64,000 nucleotides of DNA. Origin: Marinobacter sp. (GTDB lineage: Bacteria > Pseudomonadota > Gammaproteobacteria > Pseudomonadales > Oleiphilaceae). Positions 36,397 through 48,509 of this stretch are shown one piece after another. The first letter of the stretch is position 1. Each line of letters starts with the position of its first letter. Under the pieces are notes generated by a model. The model was not told the DNA's origin. It ran no database searches and saw nothing but the letters and a program-made list of their open reading frames with translations. Both the position numbers and the translations under genes were made by a program. The DNA is taken from assembly GCA_018402255.1 (NCBI GenBank), contig JAGYIS010000010.1, positions 124,001 to 188,000 of the forward strand, in the 5' to 3' direction.

Positions 36397-37407
36397 TCAG
36401 CCCCGATTGTTGCGGGCAGGCTTGGACGAACCGGCCGAGCTCTTACGATCATCCCGTTTGGCTTTGGGTTTAGACGGCGCCGAGTCACTCACCGTCCAGC
36501 TGCCCTTGCGGGCCCGCTGCAAGGACTTGCCGGGACTCTTCCGGCGTCTACGCTCATGCTCAGCCTGCTCCCCGGGAGTCTTCTGGGGAATATCGACCGA
36601 TGCCAGGCCAACCACTTTGCTCAGCATGTCTACGCCTTTCTGGTCCAACTCTTCCCACTTGCCCAATGTCAGTCGGCTGGGCAGGAAAATCGGCCCGTAT
36701 CGAACCCGCTTCAGACGGCTTACGCGAACGCCCTGAGATTCCCACAACCGGCGGACTTCCCGGTTTCGGCCCTCCAGCAGGGTGACATGAAACCAGCGGT
36801 TAATCCCGCTACCGCCAGCCGGTGCAATGTCGGAGAACTTGGCCATGCCGTCGTCCAGCAGTACACCTTCCAGCAGCCGCGCCTGCATGGCGTCATCAAC
36901 TTCACCAAATACCCGAACCGCATACTCCCGGTCAATCTGGCTGGACGGGTGCATCAGTCGGTTGGCGAGCTCACCATCGGTGGTGAACAACACCAGCCCG
37001 GTGGTGTTGATATCCAGACGGCCAATGGAAATCCAGCGCTGATCTTTCAGGCGTGGCAAGCGGTCAAACACAGTTGGCCGTCCCTCAGGATCCTTGCGAC
37101 TGGTCACTTCGCCTTCGGGCTTGTTATAGATCAGCACCCGACGGACTACCTGCGCCGCAGACGAAACGTCCAGCACCTTACCATCAAGGGCAAACTGGTC
37201 CTCAATGGTGGCCTTTTGACCGGCTTCTGCCGGCTTGCCGTTGACCAGCAAGCGCCCGGACTCCATCCAGCCCTCGATTTCCCGCCGCGAACCAACGCCG
37301 GCCCTGGCCAGAAGCTTTTGAATACGCTCAGGGCCAACGGTCAAGGATTTGTCACCTTGCGCAGCTTTGTTCCTGGAGCCTGATTTTCCGGGGCTAGATG
37401 CCGCCAT
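36397..37407 (-). CDS. rluB: 23S rRNA pseudouridine synthase RluB
   Basis: RsuA/RluB-type enzyme of 336 residues that modifies U2605 of 23S rRNA in E. coli. An S4 RNA-binding domain (about 26-75, RIQKLLARAGVGSRREIEGW) precedes the catalytic domain with GRLDINTTGLVLFTTDGEL, which carries the nucleophilic aspartate. The C-terminal tail is Lys/Arg-rich and low-complexity, common for RluB. It is the last gene of trpS-scpA-scpB-rluB. Confidence 0.93.
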   Translation of the reverse strand: MAASSPGKSGSRNKAAQGDKSLTVGPERIQKLLARAGVGSRREIEGWMESGRLLVNGKPAEAGQKATIEDQFALDGKVLDVSSAAQVVRRVLIYNKPEGEVTSRKDPEGRPTVFDRLPRLKDQRWISIGRLDINTTGLVLFTTDGELANRLMHPSSQIDREYAVRVFGEVDDAMQARLLEGVLLDDGMAKFSDIAPAGGSGINRWFHVTLLEGRNREVRRLWESQGVRVSRLKRVRYGPIFLPSRLTLGKWEELDQKGVDMLSKVVGLASVDIPQKTPGEQAEHERRRRKSPGKSLQRARKGSWTVSDSAPSKPKAKRDDRKSSAGSSKPARNNRG

Positions 37408-37445
37408 GTAATACGTCCTTACTGAATAGCCGATGCGTCAAAGCA

Positions 37446-38111
37446 TCAGTGAAGTGTCTGTTCCGGATGCTCAGCCTGCCCCTCTGGAGATCCATTCTGG
37501 CTGTCACTGTCATCCTCGGAGGATTCAAACTGAATCTCTCCCTGAATGTTCTTTTCAATTTCCCGGCCAATCTCCTCAAGGTCTCGCACCTCAGACAGGG
37601 GCGGGAGTTCATCCAGGCCGGTGAGATTGAAATAATCGAGAAACTGCTTGGTGGTGGCATACATCGCCGGCCTGCCAGGCACATCCCGGTGTCCCACCAC
37701 ACGCACCCACTCTCGCTCAAGCAGTGTGCGAATGATATTGCTGCTTACCGTAACGCCGCGGATATCTTCAATCTCTCCACGGGTAATGGGTTGGCGGTAG
37801 GCAATCAGCGCCAGGGTTTCCAGCAGAGCTCGGGAATAGCGTTGCGGCTTCTCCTCGAACAACCGCCCAACCCAGGGCGCAAACTCTTCACGAACCTGCA
37901 GCCGATAGCCACTGGCGACTTTTTTGAGTTCGAAACCCCGACCCTCGCAGGCCTTTTCCAGAAGCATCAACGCATGCTCCATGACTTGCCGGGCTGGCCG
38001 TTCGTCCTCTGTGAACAATTCGCGCAGTTGCTCTATCGACAGGGGTTTTCCGGCAGCCAGCAAGGCGGCTTCGGCAATGGCCTGAATGCGTGCAAGATGG
38101 TCTTCGTTCAT
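37446..38111 (-). CDS. scpB: Segregation and condensation protein B
   Basis: Kleisin-associated winged-helix protein of the SMC complex, 221 residues. The core has AIAEAALLAAGKPLSIEQL near the start and ALLETLALIAYRQPITRGEI, then RTLLEREWVRVVGHRDVPGRP, as in the family. The C-terminal 40 residues are acidic and disordered-looking. It starts 14 bases after scpA. Confidence 0.95.
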   Translation of the reverse strand: MNEDHLARIQAIAEAALLAAGKPLSIEQLRELFTEDERPARQVMEHALMLLEKACEGRGFELKKVASGYRLQVREEFAPWVGRLFEEKPQRYSRALLETLALIAYRQPITRGEIEDIRGVTVSSNIIRTLLEREWVRVVGHRDVPGRPAMYATTKQFLDYFNLTGLDELPPLSEVRDLEEIGREIEKNIQGEIQFESSEDDSDSQNGSPEGQAEHPEQTLH

Positions 38112-38125
38112 GGTCCGGCAATTCC

Positions 38126-38953
38126 TTAACTTGCAGATCGGGCCCTGACATGAATCGGGCCCAGCACCTCTGCCTGCACAATCTCAATCAGCTGTTCCTT
38201 GACCAGTTCAAGGGTGGCAAGAAAACTCACCACAACCCCAAGACGCCCTTCTTCGATGGTAAACAGGCTTTCAAAGGTCACAAAACGGTCGCCCTGAAGC
38301 ACCGACAGAATGTGTGACATCCGTTCGCGGGTCGACAACCGCTCTTTCTCGACATGGTGACTGGTGAACAGGTCCGCCCGCTGCAGTACGCCATGAAGCG
38401 CCAACAACAGTTCTTTCATCTCAACTTCAGGATGAGGTTGCGACGATGGCAGTTTTGGCAGCGCCGCAGAGCCTGCGAAGATATCCCGCTCTAATCTGGG
38501 CATCTGATCAATGTCTTCTGCCGCTTTTTTGAATCGCTCATACTGCTGAAGACGTCGTATCAACTCCGCGCGGGGATCAAGCTCTTCGTCATCGTCGGTG
38601 TCCTGACGGGGCAGCAACATGCGTGACTTGATCTCCGCCAGGGTTGCCGCCATCACCAGATACTCTGCTGCCAACTCAAAGCGCATGGACTCTACCGCGC
38701 CAATATATTCCATATACTGGCGGGTAATTTCGCTGACATCAATTTCCAGGATGTTCATGTTCTGGCGCCGGATCAGATACAGCAAGAGATCCAGCGGCCC
38801 CTCAAACGCCTCAAGAAACACGGCCAGTGCGTCTGGCGGGATGTAGAGATCTTTGGGCAGGTCAACCAATGGTTTACCCGAAACCAGGGCCAGCGGCACC
38901 TGCTCCCCCGACTTGGGCCGGGCTTTGGTCAGTTCTTCCGTGTCATCGGTCAT
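38126..38953 (-). CDS. scpA: Segregation and condensation protein A
   Basis: Bacterial kleisin that bridges the SMC heads, 275 residues. The typical N-terminal stretch FEGPLDLLLYLIRRQNMNILEID is present, followed by EYLVMAATLAEIKSRMLLP and a C-terminal winged helix (VVSFLATLELVKEQLIEI). It lies in an operon with trpS upstream and scpB downstream. Confidence 0.95.
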   Translation of the reverse strand: MTDDTEELTKARPKSGEQVPLALVSGKPLVDLPKDLYIPPDALAVFLEAFEGPLDLLLYLIRRQNMNILEIDVSEITRQYMEYIGAVESMRFELAAEYLVMAATLAEIKSRMLLPRQDTDDDEELDPRAELIRRLQQYERFKKAAEDIDQMPRLERDIFAGSAALPKLPSSQPHPEVEMKELLLALHGVLQRADLFTSHHVEKERLSTRERMSHILSVLQGDRFVTFESLFTIEEGRLGVVVSFLATLELVKEQLIEIVQAEVLGPIHVRARSAS

Positions 38954-38984
38954 ACCCTGTCCCCGTCAGCCTGGCCGTCGGCGC

Positions 38985-40199
38985 TCAGCGGTAGCTGAGC
39001 CCCATGGCCGCGCGCACTTCCTCGAGTGTATCGCGAGCCGCATCGCGGGCGTGTTCACGACCTTCCTGGAGGATCGAGTGCACCAGGTCCGGATTACCTT
39101 CGTATTCCCTGGCCCGTTCATGCAAGGGCTTTTGTTCCTCGATGACGGCATCAATCAACGGCTTCTTGCAGTCCAGACAACCGATGCCCGCACTGCGGCA
39201 ACCCTGCTGAACCCATTCGCAAGTGGATTCATCCGAATAGACTTTGTGCATACCCCATACCGGGCATTTCTCAGGATCGCCTGGATCGGTCCGGCGAACC
39301 CGTTGCGGATCCGTCTGCATGGTGCGGATCTTCTGGGAAACGCTGTCCTGATCTTCACGCAGCCCGATGTAGTTATTGTAGGACTTGGACATTTTCTGAC
39401 CGTCCAAGCCGGGCAGCTTGGATTCTGGCGTTAACAGCGGCTGCGGCTCCGGCAGAATGACTTTACCGCCACCTTCGATATAGCCGTACAGGCGTTCACG
39501 ATCACCCAGAGAGATGTTTTGCTGCTCTTTTAACAGAGCGCGGGCGGTATCCAGAGCTTCCATATTGCCCTCTTCCTGATACCGCTTCTTCAGGTTCCGA
39601 TAGAGCTTGGCGTTCTTTTTGCCCATCTTGACGATGGCTGCCTCAGCCTGATCTTCAAAACCCGGCTCTCTGCCATAGATGTGGTTGAACCGACGGGCAA
39701 TTTCGCGGGTCACTTCTACATGAGATACCTGATCAGCCCCGACCGGCACCTTGCCGGCGCGGTACATCAGTATGTCGGCGGTCTGCAAAAGCGGATAGCC
39801 CAGGAAACCATAAGTGGCGAGATCTTTTTCACGCAGCTTTTCCTGCTGATCCTTATAGGTTGGAATGCGCTCCAGCCATCCCAGCGGAGTGATCATCGAG
39901 AGCAGCAGGTGCAATTCGGCGTGTTCCGGAACCTGTGACTGGATAAACATCGTAGACGACCCCGGATTAACGCCGGCAGCCAACCAGTCAATCACCATGT
40001 CCCAGACACTTTGTTCGATACCAGAGGGGTCGTCATACTGGGTGGTCAGCGCATGCCAGTCGGCGACAAAGAAGAAGCACTCAAATTCGTGCTGGAGCTT
40101 TACCCAGTTTTTCAGCACACCGTGGTAGTGGCCGAGGTGCAGCTTGCCGGTCGGACGCATGCCGGACAACACTCTTTGCTGGGAATCGACAGAACTCAA
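38985..40199 (-). CDS. trpS: Tryptophanyl-tRNA synthetase
   Basis: Class I synthetase of 404 residues that charges tRNA-Trp. The HIGH-type motif is KLHLGHYHG and the second signature is KMSKS in GQKMSKSYNNYI. It belongs to the longer TrpRS form found in pseudomonads and relatives; E. coli TrpRS has 334 residues. The C-terminal part carries a CLDCKK motif. It is the first gene of the trpS-scpA-scpB-rluB unit and has a good promoter just upstream. Confidence 0.95.
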   Translation of the reverse strand: MSSVDSQQRVLSGMRPTGKLHLGHYHGVLKNWVKLQHEFECFFFVADWHALTTQYDDPSGIEQSVWDMVIDWLAAGVNPGSSTMFIQSQVPEHAELHLLLSMITPLGWLERIPTYKDQQEKLREKDLATYGFLGYPLLQTADILMYRAGKVPVGADQVSHVEVTREIARRFNHIYGREPGFEDQAEAAIVKMGKKNAKLYRNLKKRYQEEGNMEALDTARALLKEQQNISLGDRERLYGYIEGGGKVILPEPQPLLTPESKLPGLDGQKMSKSYNNYIGLREDQDSVSQKIRTMQTDPQRVRRTDPGDPEKCPVWGMHKVYSDESTCEWVQQGCRSAGIGCLDCKKPLIDAVIEEQKPLHERAREYEGNPDLVHSILQEGREHARDAARDTLEEVRAAMGLSYR

Positions 40200-40276
40200 A
40201 GCACGAACTCCTTATTTCTGTTTTAAAGGCGCCTGATCTGTCGCAATCGCGAGCTTGGAAATCAGACTGACCGGGC

Positions 40277-40305
40277 ATTATAGTCTTTACACCCGCCTGC
40301 GTTAA
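40277..40305 (-). promoter_or_regulatory. Sigma-70 promoter of trpS-scpA-scpB-rluB
   Basis: On the minus strand: -35 TTAACG (40305-40300), 17-base spacer, -10 TATAAT (40282-40277). It lies 78 bases upstream of the trpS start. Confidence 0.65.
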
Positions 40306-40337
40306 GCAAACACCGATAAAACCGCAGCCCCATAACG

Positions 40338-40374
40338 AAAAACCCCCGGAATTCTCTCGAACCCGGGGGTTTTT
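40338..40374. terminator. Terminator after sucD
   Basis: A 12-bp stem (AAAAACCCCCGG with CCGGGGGTTTTT) around a 13-base loop. On the minus strand the T tract follows the stem, so it ends the sdh-suc transcription unit after sucD. Confidence 0.9.
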
Positions 40375-40392
40375 CAGAGGTTGTGAGGTGGC

Positions 40393-41265
40393 TTACCAGC
40401 CAGTCACTTCCTGCAGTGCCTTACCGATTTCGGCCAGGCTGCGAACGGTCTTGACGCCCGCATCATTCAGCGCCGCAAACTTCTCGTCTGCGGTGCCCTT
40501 ACCACCAGAAATGATGGCGCCAGCGTGGCCCATACGCTTGCCTGGAGGTGCAGTAACACCGGCAATGTAGGAAACCACAGGCTTGGTGACGTGCTCTTTG
40601 ATGAACGCAGCTGCTTCTTCCTCAGCCGTACCACCGATTTCACCAATCATCACGATGGCCTCAGTCTGCGGATCTTCCTGCAGAAGCTTAAGGATATCGA
40701 TGAAGTTGGAGCCAGGAATCGGATCACCACCGATACCAACACAAGTAGACTGGCCGTAACCGAAGTCTGTGGTCTGCTTGACCGCTTCGTAGGTCAGAGT
40801 GCCTGACCGGGAAACGATACCCACTTTGCCCGGCTTGTGAATGTGGCCCGGCATGATGCCGATCTTGCATTCGCCCGGTGTGATCACGCCCGGACAGTTA
40901 GGACCGATCATCCGAACGCCCTGGCGATCCACGTACTCTTTCGCGTACAGCATGTCGATAGTCGGAATGCCTTCGGTGATGCACACAATCAGCTGAATGC
41001 CAGCGTCTGCAGCTTCAATGATGGCATCTTTACAGAACGGAGCCGGTACGTAGATAACGGTCGCTTCTGCGCCGGTCTGCTCAACGGCCTCACGGACGGT
41101 ATTAAATACGGGCAGGCCCAGGTGCTTGGTACCGCCTTTGCCGGGGCTGACGCCACCGACCATCTTGGTGCCGTATTCAATGGCTTGCTCAGAGTGGAAA
41201 GTACCCTGCGCGCCGGTAAAGCCCTGGCAGATAACCTTGGTGTCTTTGTTGATCAGGATGCTCAT
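40393..41265 (-). CDS. sucD: Succinyl-CoA synthetase subunit alpha
   Basis: TCA-cycle enzyme subunit of 290 residues that binds CoA and carries the phosphohistidine. Visible motifs are the CoA-binding Rossmann start ([19 protein letters not shown]), [12 protein letters not shown] and the phosphohistidine loop [12 protein letters not shown]. With SucC it converts succinyl-CoA to succinate with formation of ATP or GTP. It directly follows sucC (1-base overlap) and ends before a strong terminator. Confidence 0.97.
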   Translation of the reverse strand: MSILINKDTKVICQGFTGAQGTFHSEQAIEYGTKMVGGVSPGKGGTKHLGLPVFNTVREAVEQTGAEATVIYVPAPFCKDAIIEAADAGIQLIVCITEGIPTIDMLYAKEYVDRQGVRMIGPNCPGVITPGECKIGIMPGHIHKPGKVGIVSRSGTLTYEAVKQTTDFGYGQSTCVGIGGDPIPGSNFIDILKLLQEDPQTEAIVMIGEIGGTAEEEAAAFIKEHVTKPVVSYIAGVTAPPGKRMGHAGAIISGGKGTADEKFAALNDAGVKTVRSLAEIGKALQEVTGW

Positions 41266-42431
41266 TATTTACCCCCTGCGGCTTTAACGACTTGCTCTGC
41301 GGCATCCGCCAGACTGGTGGCGGCGATGATGTTCAGGCCACTGTCAGCCAGTACCTTGATACCCAGTTCGGCATTATTGCCTTCCAGGCGAACCACCACA
41401 GGAACCTTGACGCCCACTTCCTTGACCGCACCGATAATGCCCTCTGCGATCATGTCGCAGCGAACGATACCGCCGAAGATGTTGACCAGAACCGCCTGTA
41501 CGTTGTCGTCAGACAGGATGATCTTGAACGCTTCGGACACGCGCTCTTTGGTAGCACCGCCGCCAACGTCCAGGAAGTTTGCAGGACGGCCGCCAGACAA
41601 CTTGATGATGTCCATGGTGCCCATGGCCAGACCAGCACCGTTAACCATGCAACCAATGTTGCCTTCCAGGGCTACATAGTTGAGTTCCCACTTGGCCGCT
41701 TCGGCTTCACGGGAATCTTCCTGGGAAGGATCGTGCATTTCATGGATTTTCTTCTGACGGTACAGTGCGTTGCCGTCTACGCCGAGCTTGGCGTCCAGGC
41801 AATGCAGGTCGCCTGCCGGAGTGATAACCAGCGGGTTGATTTCAACCAGTGCCAGGTCGCAATCTTCGAACAGCTTCGCCAGACCCATGAAGATCTTGGT
41901 GAACTGACCGATTTGCTTACCTTCCAGGCCCAGTTTAAAAGCCAGTTCACGACCCTGATATGGCTGAGCGCCAACCAGCGGGTCCACTTCGGCCTTCAGA
42001 ATCTTCTCGGGCGTTTCTTCAGCAACCTTCTCGATTTCCACGCCGCCTTCGGTAGACGCCATGAACACGATACGACGGGTACCACGGTCAACAACCGCGC
42101 CCAGGTAAAGTTCCTGATCAATGTCGGTGAGGGATTCAACCAGAATCTTGCTGACCGGCTGGCCATGTTCATCTGTCTGGTAAGTGACCAGCTTTTGTCC
42201 CAGCCACTTCTCGGCAAACTCACGGATCTCTTCTTTGTTCTTGACCAGCTTTACACCGCCAGCCTTACCACGTCCACCCGCGTGCACCTGTGCCTTGACA
42301 ACCCATGCGTCACCACCGATTTCACCGGCCGCATCGACTGCTTCTTTCGGGGTATCGCAGGCGATACCCTTGGATACCGGCAGGCCGTATTCAGCAAACA
42401 GCTGCTTGCCCTGATATTCGTGCAAATTCAT
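41265..42431 (-). CDS. sucC: Succinyl-CoA synthetase subunit beta
   Basis: ATP-grasp subunit of succinyl-CoA synthetase. Start ATG 42431 ([18 protein letters not shown]) gives 388 residues, the standard length; an open frame from 42533 only adds unlike residues. Family features include [17 protein letters not shown], the LVEINPL metal-binding segment and [18 protein letters not shown]. It lies downstream of lpdA in the suc cluster. Confidence 0.97.
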   Translation of the reverse strand: MNLHEYQGKQLFAEYGLPVSKGIACDTPKEAVDAAGEIGGDAWVVKAQVHAGGRGKAGGVKLVKNKEEIREFAEKWLGQKLVTYQTDEHGQPVSKILVESLTDIDQELYLGAVVDRGTRRIVFMASTEGGVEIEKVAEETPEKILKAEVDPLVGAQPYQGRELAFKLGLEGKQIGQFTKIFMGLAKLFEDCDLALVEINPLVITPAGDLHCLDAKLGVDGNALYRQKKIHEMHDPSQEDSREAEAAKWELNYVALEGNIGCMVNGAGLAMGTMDIIKLSGGRPANFLDVGGGATKERVSEAFKIILSDDNVQAVLVNIFGGIVRCDMIAEGIIGAVKEVGVKVPVVVRLEGNNAELGIKVLADSGLNIIAATSLADAAEQVVKAAGGK

Positions 42432-42588
42432 AGTTAGTGTCCCGTCATTTGATGGAGGATAACCACGTACGGAAAAGAACCCGCAGACGCGCCGCCATTG
42501 GCACGCCTCTAGCGAATTCGTTATGGCGGGCAAGGGATCGCCTATACCCGCCGGTTACGCACCCGGAAACCTGCCGTTTTGATGGCAG

Positions 42589-42612
42589 CGGGGCGCCCTC
42601 ATTGGCGCCCCG
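42589..42612. terminator. Hairpin between lpdA and sucC
   Basis: A 9-bp GC-rich stem (CGGGGCGCC with GGCGCCCCG) with a 6-base loop lies just after lpdA. On the minus strand a second small hairpin follows but no clear T tract, so it may be an attenuator or an mRNA-stability element rather than a full terminator. Confidence 0.5.
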
Positions 42613-42627
42613 ACTTCCGGTCTTGCG

Positions 42628-44073
<1,446 letters not shown>

Positions 44074-44105
44074 CTATCCCGTTTTCCGATTCGTTAAGTG
44101 TCAGT

Positions 44106-45329
44106 TCACACGTCCAGCAGAATACGCGCCGGGTCTTCCAGCATTTCCTTGATGGCCACCAGGAACTGCACAGCTTCTTTGCCATCGACCATGCGGTGAT
44201 CGTAAGACAGCGCCAGGTACATCATCGGCAGGATTTCAACCTTGCCGTTAACCGCCATTGGCCGCTCCTGGATCTTGTGCATACCCAGAATTGCCGTTTG
44301 CGGCGGGTTCAGGATCGGCGTAGAGATCAGTGAACCGAAGATGCCACCGTTGGTAATGGTAAAGGTACCACCGGTCATGTCTTCAATGCCGAGCTTGCCG
44401 TCTTTGGCCTTGGTTCCGTACTCGACGATTTTCTTTTCGATGTCGGCCAGACCGAGTGCGTCGACGTCACGAACCACCGGTACAACCAGACCACGATCCG
44501 TGGAAACGGCAACACCGATATCCTGATAACCGTGATACACCATGTCGCTGCCATCGATGGACGCGTTGACTGCAGGGAAACGCTTGAGCGCTTCGGTTGC
44601 CGCTTTGGTAAAGAAGGACATAAAGCCCAGCTTGATACCATGACGCTTCACGAAGCTATCCTGGTACTGCTTGCGCAGCTCCATGATCGGCGCCATGTTG
44701 ACTTCGTTGAAGGTGGTCAGCATCGCGGCGGTCTGCTGAGCTTCCACCAGGCGCTTGGCAATGCTGGCCCGCAGACGGGTCATGGGAACGCGCTTTTCCG
44801 GACGCTCGCCCGGCGCCATGTTGACCTCTGGCATAGCGGCTGGTTTGGCTGCTGCCGGCGCCGCTGACTTACCGGAGGCGACGTGGTTCTGAACGTCTTC
44901 CTTGGTAACACGACCGTCTTTTCCGGTGCCCTTGACGGCCGCCGGATCAACGTTGTTTTCCTCGGCCAGCTTGCGAGCAGCCGGGCTCAGAATCGCATCG
45001 CCAGATGCCGCAGTGGCGGATTCTTCTTTCGGTGTCTCGGCCTTGGCTTCAGCTTCAGGCTTGCTTTCTGCAGGCTTGGACTCACCCGCAGCGCCTTCCT
45101 TGAATCTGCCAATCACTTCGCCGCTTTCGCAGGTGTCGCCTTCGCCCTTGAGAATTTCCTCAATGACACCGTCAGCCGGCGCGACCACTTCCAGTACGAC
45201 CTTGTCAGTCTCGATATCGACGATCAGCTCGTCACGTGAGCAGGCTTCTCCTGGCTGCTTGTGCCAGGTCGCGACGGTGCCTTCGGCAACCGACTCAGGG
45301 AAAACTGGGGCTTTAATCTCTGTTGACAT
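44106..45329 (-). CDS. sucB: Dihydrolipoyllysine succinyltransferase (E2 of 2-oxoglutarate dehydrogenase)
   Basis: E2 core of 407 residues. One lipoyl domain (1-75) has the lipoylated K43 in [11 protein letters not shown]. An Ala/Glu/Lys-rich linker leads to the E3-binding domain (about 112-150, [19 protein letters not shown]), and the catalytic domain ends with the active-site DHRMVDG. It lies 25 bases after the sucA stop and is co-transcribed with it. Confidence 0.97.
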   Translation of the reverse strand: MSTEIKAPVFPESVAEGTVATWHKQPGEACSRDELIVDIETDKVVLEVVAPADGVIEEILKGEGDTCESGEVIGRFKEGAAGESKPAESKPEAEAKAETPKEESATAASGDAILSPAARKLAEENNVDPAAVKGTGKDGRVTKEDVQNHVASGKSAAPAAAKPAAMPEVNMAPGERPEKRVPMTRLRASIAKRLVEAQQTAAMLTTFNEVNMAPIMELRKQYQDSFVKRHGIKLGFMSFFTKAATEALKRFPAVNASIDGSDMVYHGYQDIGVAVSTDRGLVVPVVRDVDALGLADIEKKIVEYGTKAKDGKLGIEDMTGGTFTITNGGIFGSLISTPILNPPQTAILGMHKIQERPMAVNGKVEILPMMYLALSYDHRMVDGKEAVQFLVAIKEMLEDPARILLDV

Positions 45330-45354
45330 TACGGATCCTTAGTTCGGTAGCTCG

Positions 45355-48193
45355 TCAGATTTCGAACGCGTCGTTAACCAGTTTCTTTTGCTCTTCAATG
45401 TGAACAGACATGTGTCCACAGGCTGGAGCAGCAGAAGCCTCACGACCGGCATACTGAAGGTAGAGTTTCGGGTTCAGGCGTTGCAGCGCATTGCGCATGT
45501 GATGCTGACTGCAATACCAGGCACCCTGGTTCATGGGTTCTTCCTGACACCAGACCACGTGCTTGAGCTTGGGGTACTGACTCAGAAGTTCATCGAGATC
45601 GTCACCCGGGAACGGGTAAAGCTGCTCGATGCGCACCAGAGCGACATCTTCACGTTCGTCTGCTTTCTTCTTCTCAAGCAGATCGAAATAGACCTTGCCA
45701 CTGCACATAATCAGGCGCGTCACTTTCTTGGGATCGGACGGCTCCTTCTCTGGCAACACCGTCTGGAAGGTACCGGACGTCAGATCGTCAAGATCGGAGA
45801 TCGCTTCTTTGTGGCGCAACAGGCTCTTTGGCGTGATGGCGACAAGCGGCTTACGCAATGGGCGCTTAACCTGGCGACGCAGCATGTGGAACACCTGCGA
45901 GGGCGTAGTCGGCACACAAACCTGAATGTTGTGCTCTGCGCTCAACTGCAGGAAACGCTCCATGCGCGCGGAGCTGTGCTCCGGCCCCTGCCCTTCATAG
46001 CCATGGGGCAACAGCAAGGTCAGGCCACACAGGCGACCCCACTTGTGCTCGCCACTGGTCAGGAACTGATCAATAACCACCTGCGCACCGTTGGCGAAAT
46101 CACCAAACTGCGCTTCCCAGACGATCAGTGCATCGGGCTTGGTCGTGGAATAGCCGTACTCGAAGGCCATAACCGCTTCTTCAGACAGCAGCGAATCGTA
46201 GATATCGAACTTGGGCTGATCTTCAGACAGCTGTTGCAGAGAGACGTGGGTAGCACCGTCTTTCTGGTTGTGCAGCACAGCGTGACGATGAGAGAAGGTA
46301 CCGCGACCAACATCCTGACCGACCAGACGGATCGGGTGGCCTTCGTTGAGCAGCGTGGCGTATGCCATCATCTCGCCGTAACCCCAGTTCAGGGACAACG
46401 CGCCGGCAGTCATCTTCTCGCGATCGTTCACGATTTTGGAAACCTGACGCTGAACACTGAAGCCTTCCGGCACCTCTGTCAGCTTTTTACCGAGCTTTTG
46501 AATCGTTTTGGGTGCCACACTGGTCTTGCACTTGGCGGTCCATTCATGACCAAGGTAAGGCGCCCAATCGACGTACAGCTCTTTATTCGGCTCTTTAACC
46601 AGAGATTTGACCACGTGATCGCCTTTATCCAGCGCATCGCGGTAGTCCATCTCCATTTGCTTGGCTTCATCTTCTGTGATCACGCCGGCTTCAATCAACT
46701 GCTCCAGCGTAAATGCCACGAGTCGTCTTGAGCTTGCGAATCTTTTCATACATCAACGGCTGCGTTGCTGCTGGCTCATCGGCCTCGTTGTGGCCGCGAC
46801 GGCGATAGCACACCAGATCGATGACCACATCCCGCTTGAATTCGTTGCGGTAGTCCATGGCCATCTGAGTCACAAACATGACTGCTTCAGGATCGTCTGC
46901 GTTCACATGCAGAATGGGCGCCTGAACCATCTTCGCCACATCTGTACAGTATTCTGTCGAGCGGGCATCTTCCTGTTTGCTGGTGGTGAAACCGACCTGG
47001 TTGTTGATCACAATGTGAACGGTACCACCTACACCGAAGCCCCGGGTCTGGGACATCTGGAAGGTTTCCATCACCACACCCTGACCGGCAAACGCTGCGT
47101 CGCCGTGCATAACGATCGGCAACACCTTGCTGCCATCGGTATCGCCACGACGGTCTTGCCGGGCGCGAACCGAACCCACCACCACCGGGGACACAATTTC
47201 AAGATGTGACGGGTTAAACGCCATCGCCAGGTGCACTTCGCCACCAGAGGTCATCACGTTGGACGAAAAACCCTGATGGTATTTAACGTCGCCGGAGCCG
47301 GAATCCGCGAGCTTTTTACCTTCGAATTCATCGAACAGCTCTTTCGGGTTCTTGCCAAGCGTGTTGATCAGAACGTTCAGGCGGCCACGGTGAGCCATAC
47401 CCAAAACAATCTCCTTGGTGCCGTAAGAACCAGCGCGTTGAATCAGCTCGTCCAGGCATGGAATCAGGCTTTCGCCGCCCTCCAGACCGAACCGCTTGAC
47501 GCCCGGATAACGGGAACCCAGGTATTTCTCAAGACCTTCTGCCGCAGTCAGGCGTTCCAGAAGGTGCTTGCGAGTCTCTGCCTCATACTCAGGCCGGGAC
47601 CGCACTGGCTCCATACGCTGCTGGAACCAGCGTTTGATGCGGGTATCAACCACATGCATGTATTCGGCGCCAATGCTCTGGCAATAGGTTTGGCGCAGAC
47701 CCTGAACAATATCGCCCAGTTTCATGACCTCGGAACCAAAATTCAGAGAACCGGTCTGAAACTCCAGATCAAGATCCGAGTCGCCCAGTTCGTGAAAGGA
47801 CGGATCAAGATCTTCAACAGCTTCACGCTGCCAGACACCCAGAGGGTCGAGCGTTGATTCCTGATGACCGCGAAAACGGTAAGCGTTAATCAGCTGGAGA
47901 ACACGAATCTGCTTTTTATCAGCATCGGTGGTAGCACTGGCAGGCACGCCGCCGTTGGCCAGAAAACGCTGATTACGGGAGATGTGCTCAAACTGTTCGC
48001 GGATGGTCGAGTGCACAACGTCACGACCGTGATGGCCATCTACGCTGGGGAGTTTATCGAAATAACTCCGCCACTCTTCAGGGATTGCGTTGGGGTCTGT
48101 CAGGTAGGTTTCAAAAAGCTGTTCAACATAGGCCAGATTGCCACCTTGCAGGTGGGAAGTCTGCCATAACTGCTCCATGATGCTTTCGTGCAT
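45355..48193 (-). pseudogene. sucA: 2-oxoglutarate dehydrogenase E1, frameshifted
   Basis: Thiamine-diphosphate enzyme that decarboxylates 2-oxoglutarate. The N-terminal frame (48193-46691) has MEQLWQTSHLQGGNLAYVEQL and GMAHRGRLNVLINT; the C-terminal frame (from about 46700 to 45355) has RLVGQDVGRGTFSHRHAVLHNQ and EAQFGDFANGAQVVIDQF. The frame breaks at 46704-46705, where the minus strand reads GCTGGAGCAG. Dropping one G restores IYAEQLIEAGVITEDEAK and a product of 945 residues, the standard size. The rest is fully conserved, so the extra base is most likely a sequence error. Confidence 0.92.
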
Positions 48194-48509
48194 TTTGAAT
48201 AGCTCACCTTGGGCTGGTGCGGGGGAGCGAGTATGGTGGTCCAGGGGTAAATCTCAGTCAATACGGGATATTACGGCATGACTTTCGGCCACCACACCCA
48301 GCAAGGATGTTTTCCGTCCCCAGTGATTTTTATACTCAGCGACACTGCCTGGCATCCTGGGTAAGGCCACCTGACAGCGGGCATAAGTTTGCACCCCATT
48401 TAGACTTTTGCCTATAAGCCTTTGGTTGAAGGCCCCGCATAAGCGAGGCCTTCAAAGGTACAAACTGGCGTCAAGACACCAGTATAGCTGGTTCTCACAA
48501 AATTGCTGG
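48194..48509. other. Intergenic region between sdhB and sucA
   Basis: 316 bases without a gene. It contains a long imperfect hairpin at 48426-48455. I see no convincing sigma-70 promoter for sucA, though a TTGACT-like -35 is present on the minus strand near 48255-48262. Confidence 0.6.
48426..48455. terminator. Hairpin after sdhB
   Basis: Stem TTGAAGGCC with GGCCTTCAA, extended inside the loop by CGC-ATAA-GCG after one mismatch. It lies about 55 bases past the sdhB stop. No T tract follows on the minus strand, so it may serve in mRNA processing or partial termination before sucA. Confidence 0.45.

Noticed and set aside
41292..42437. A 381-codon open frame antisense to sucC
   Set aside because: Shadow of sucC, which is of standard length and full conservation.
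45388..46731. A 447-codon open frame antisense to sucA
   Set aside because: Shadow of the sucA C-terminal half; no family motif.
46691..48193. A separate short 2-oxoglutarate dehydrogenase N-terminal protein
   Set aside because: A one-base correction joins it to the rest of sucA at the exact family length.
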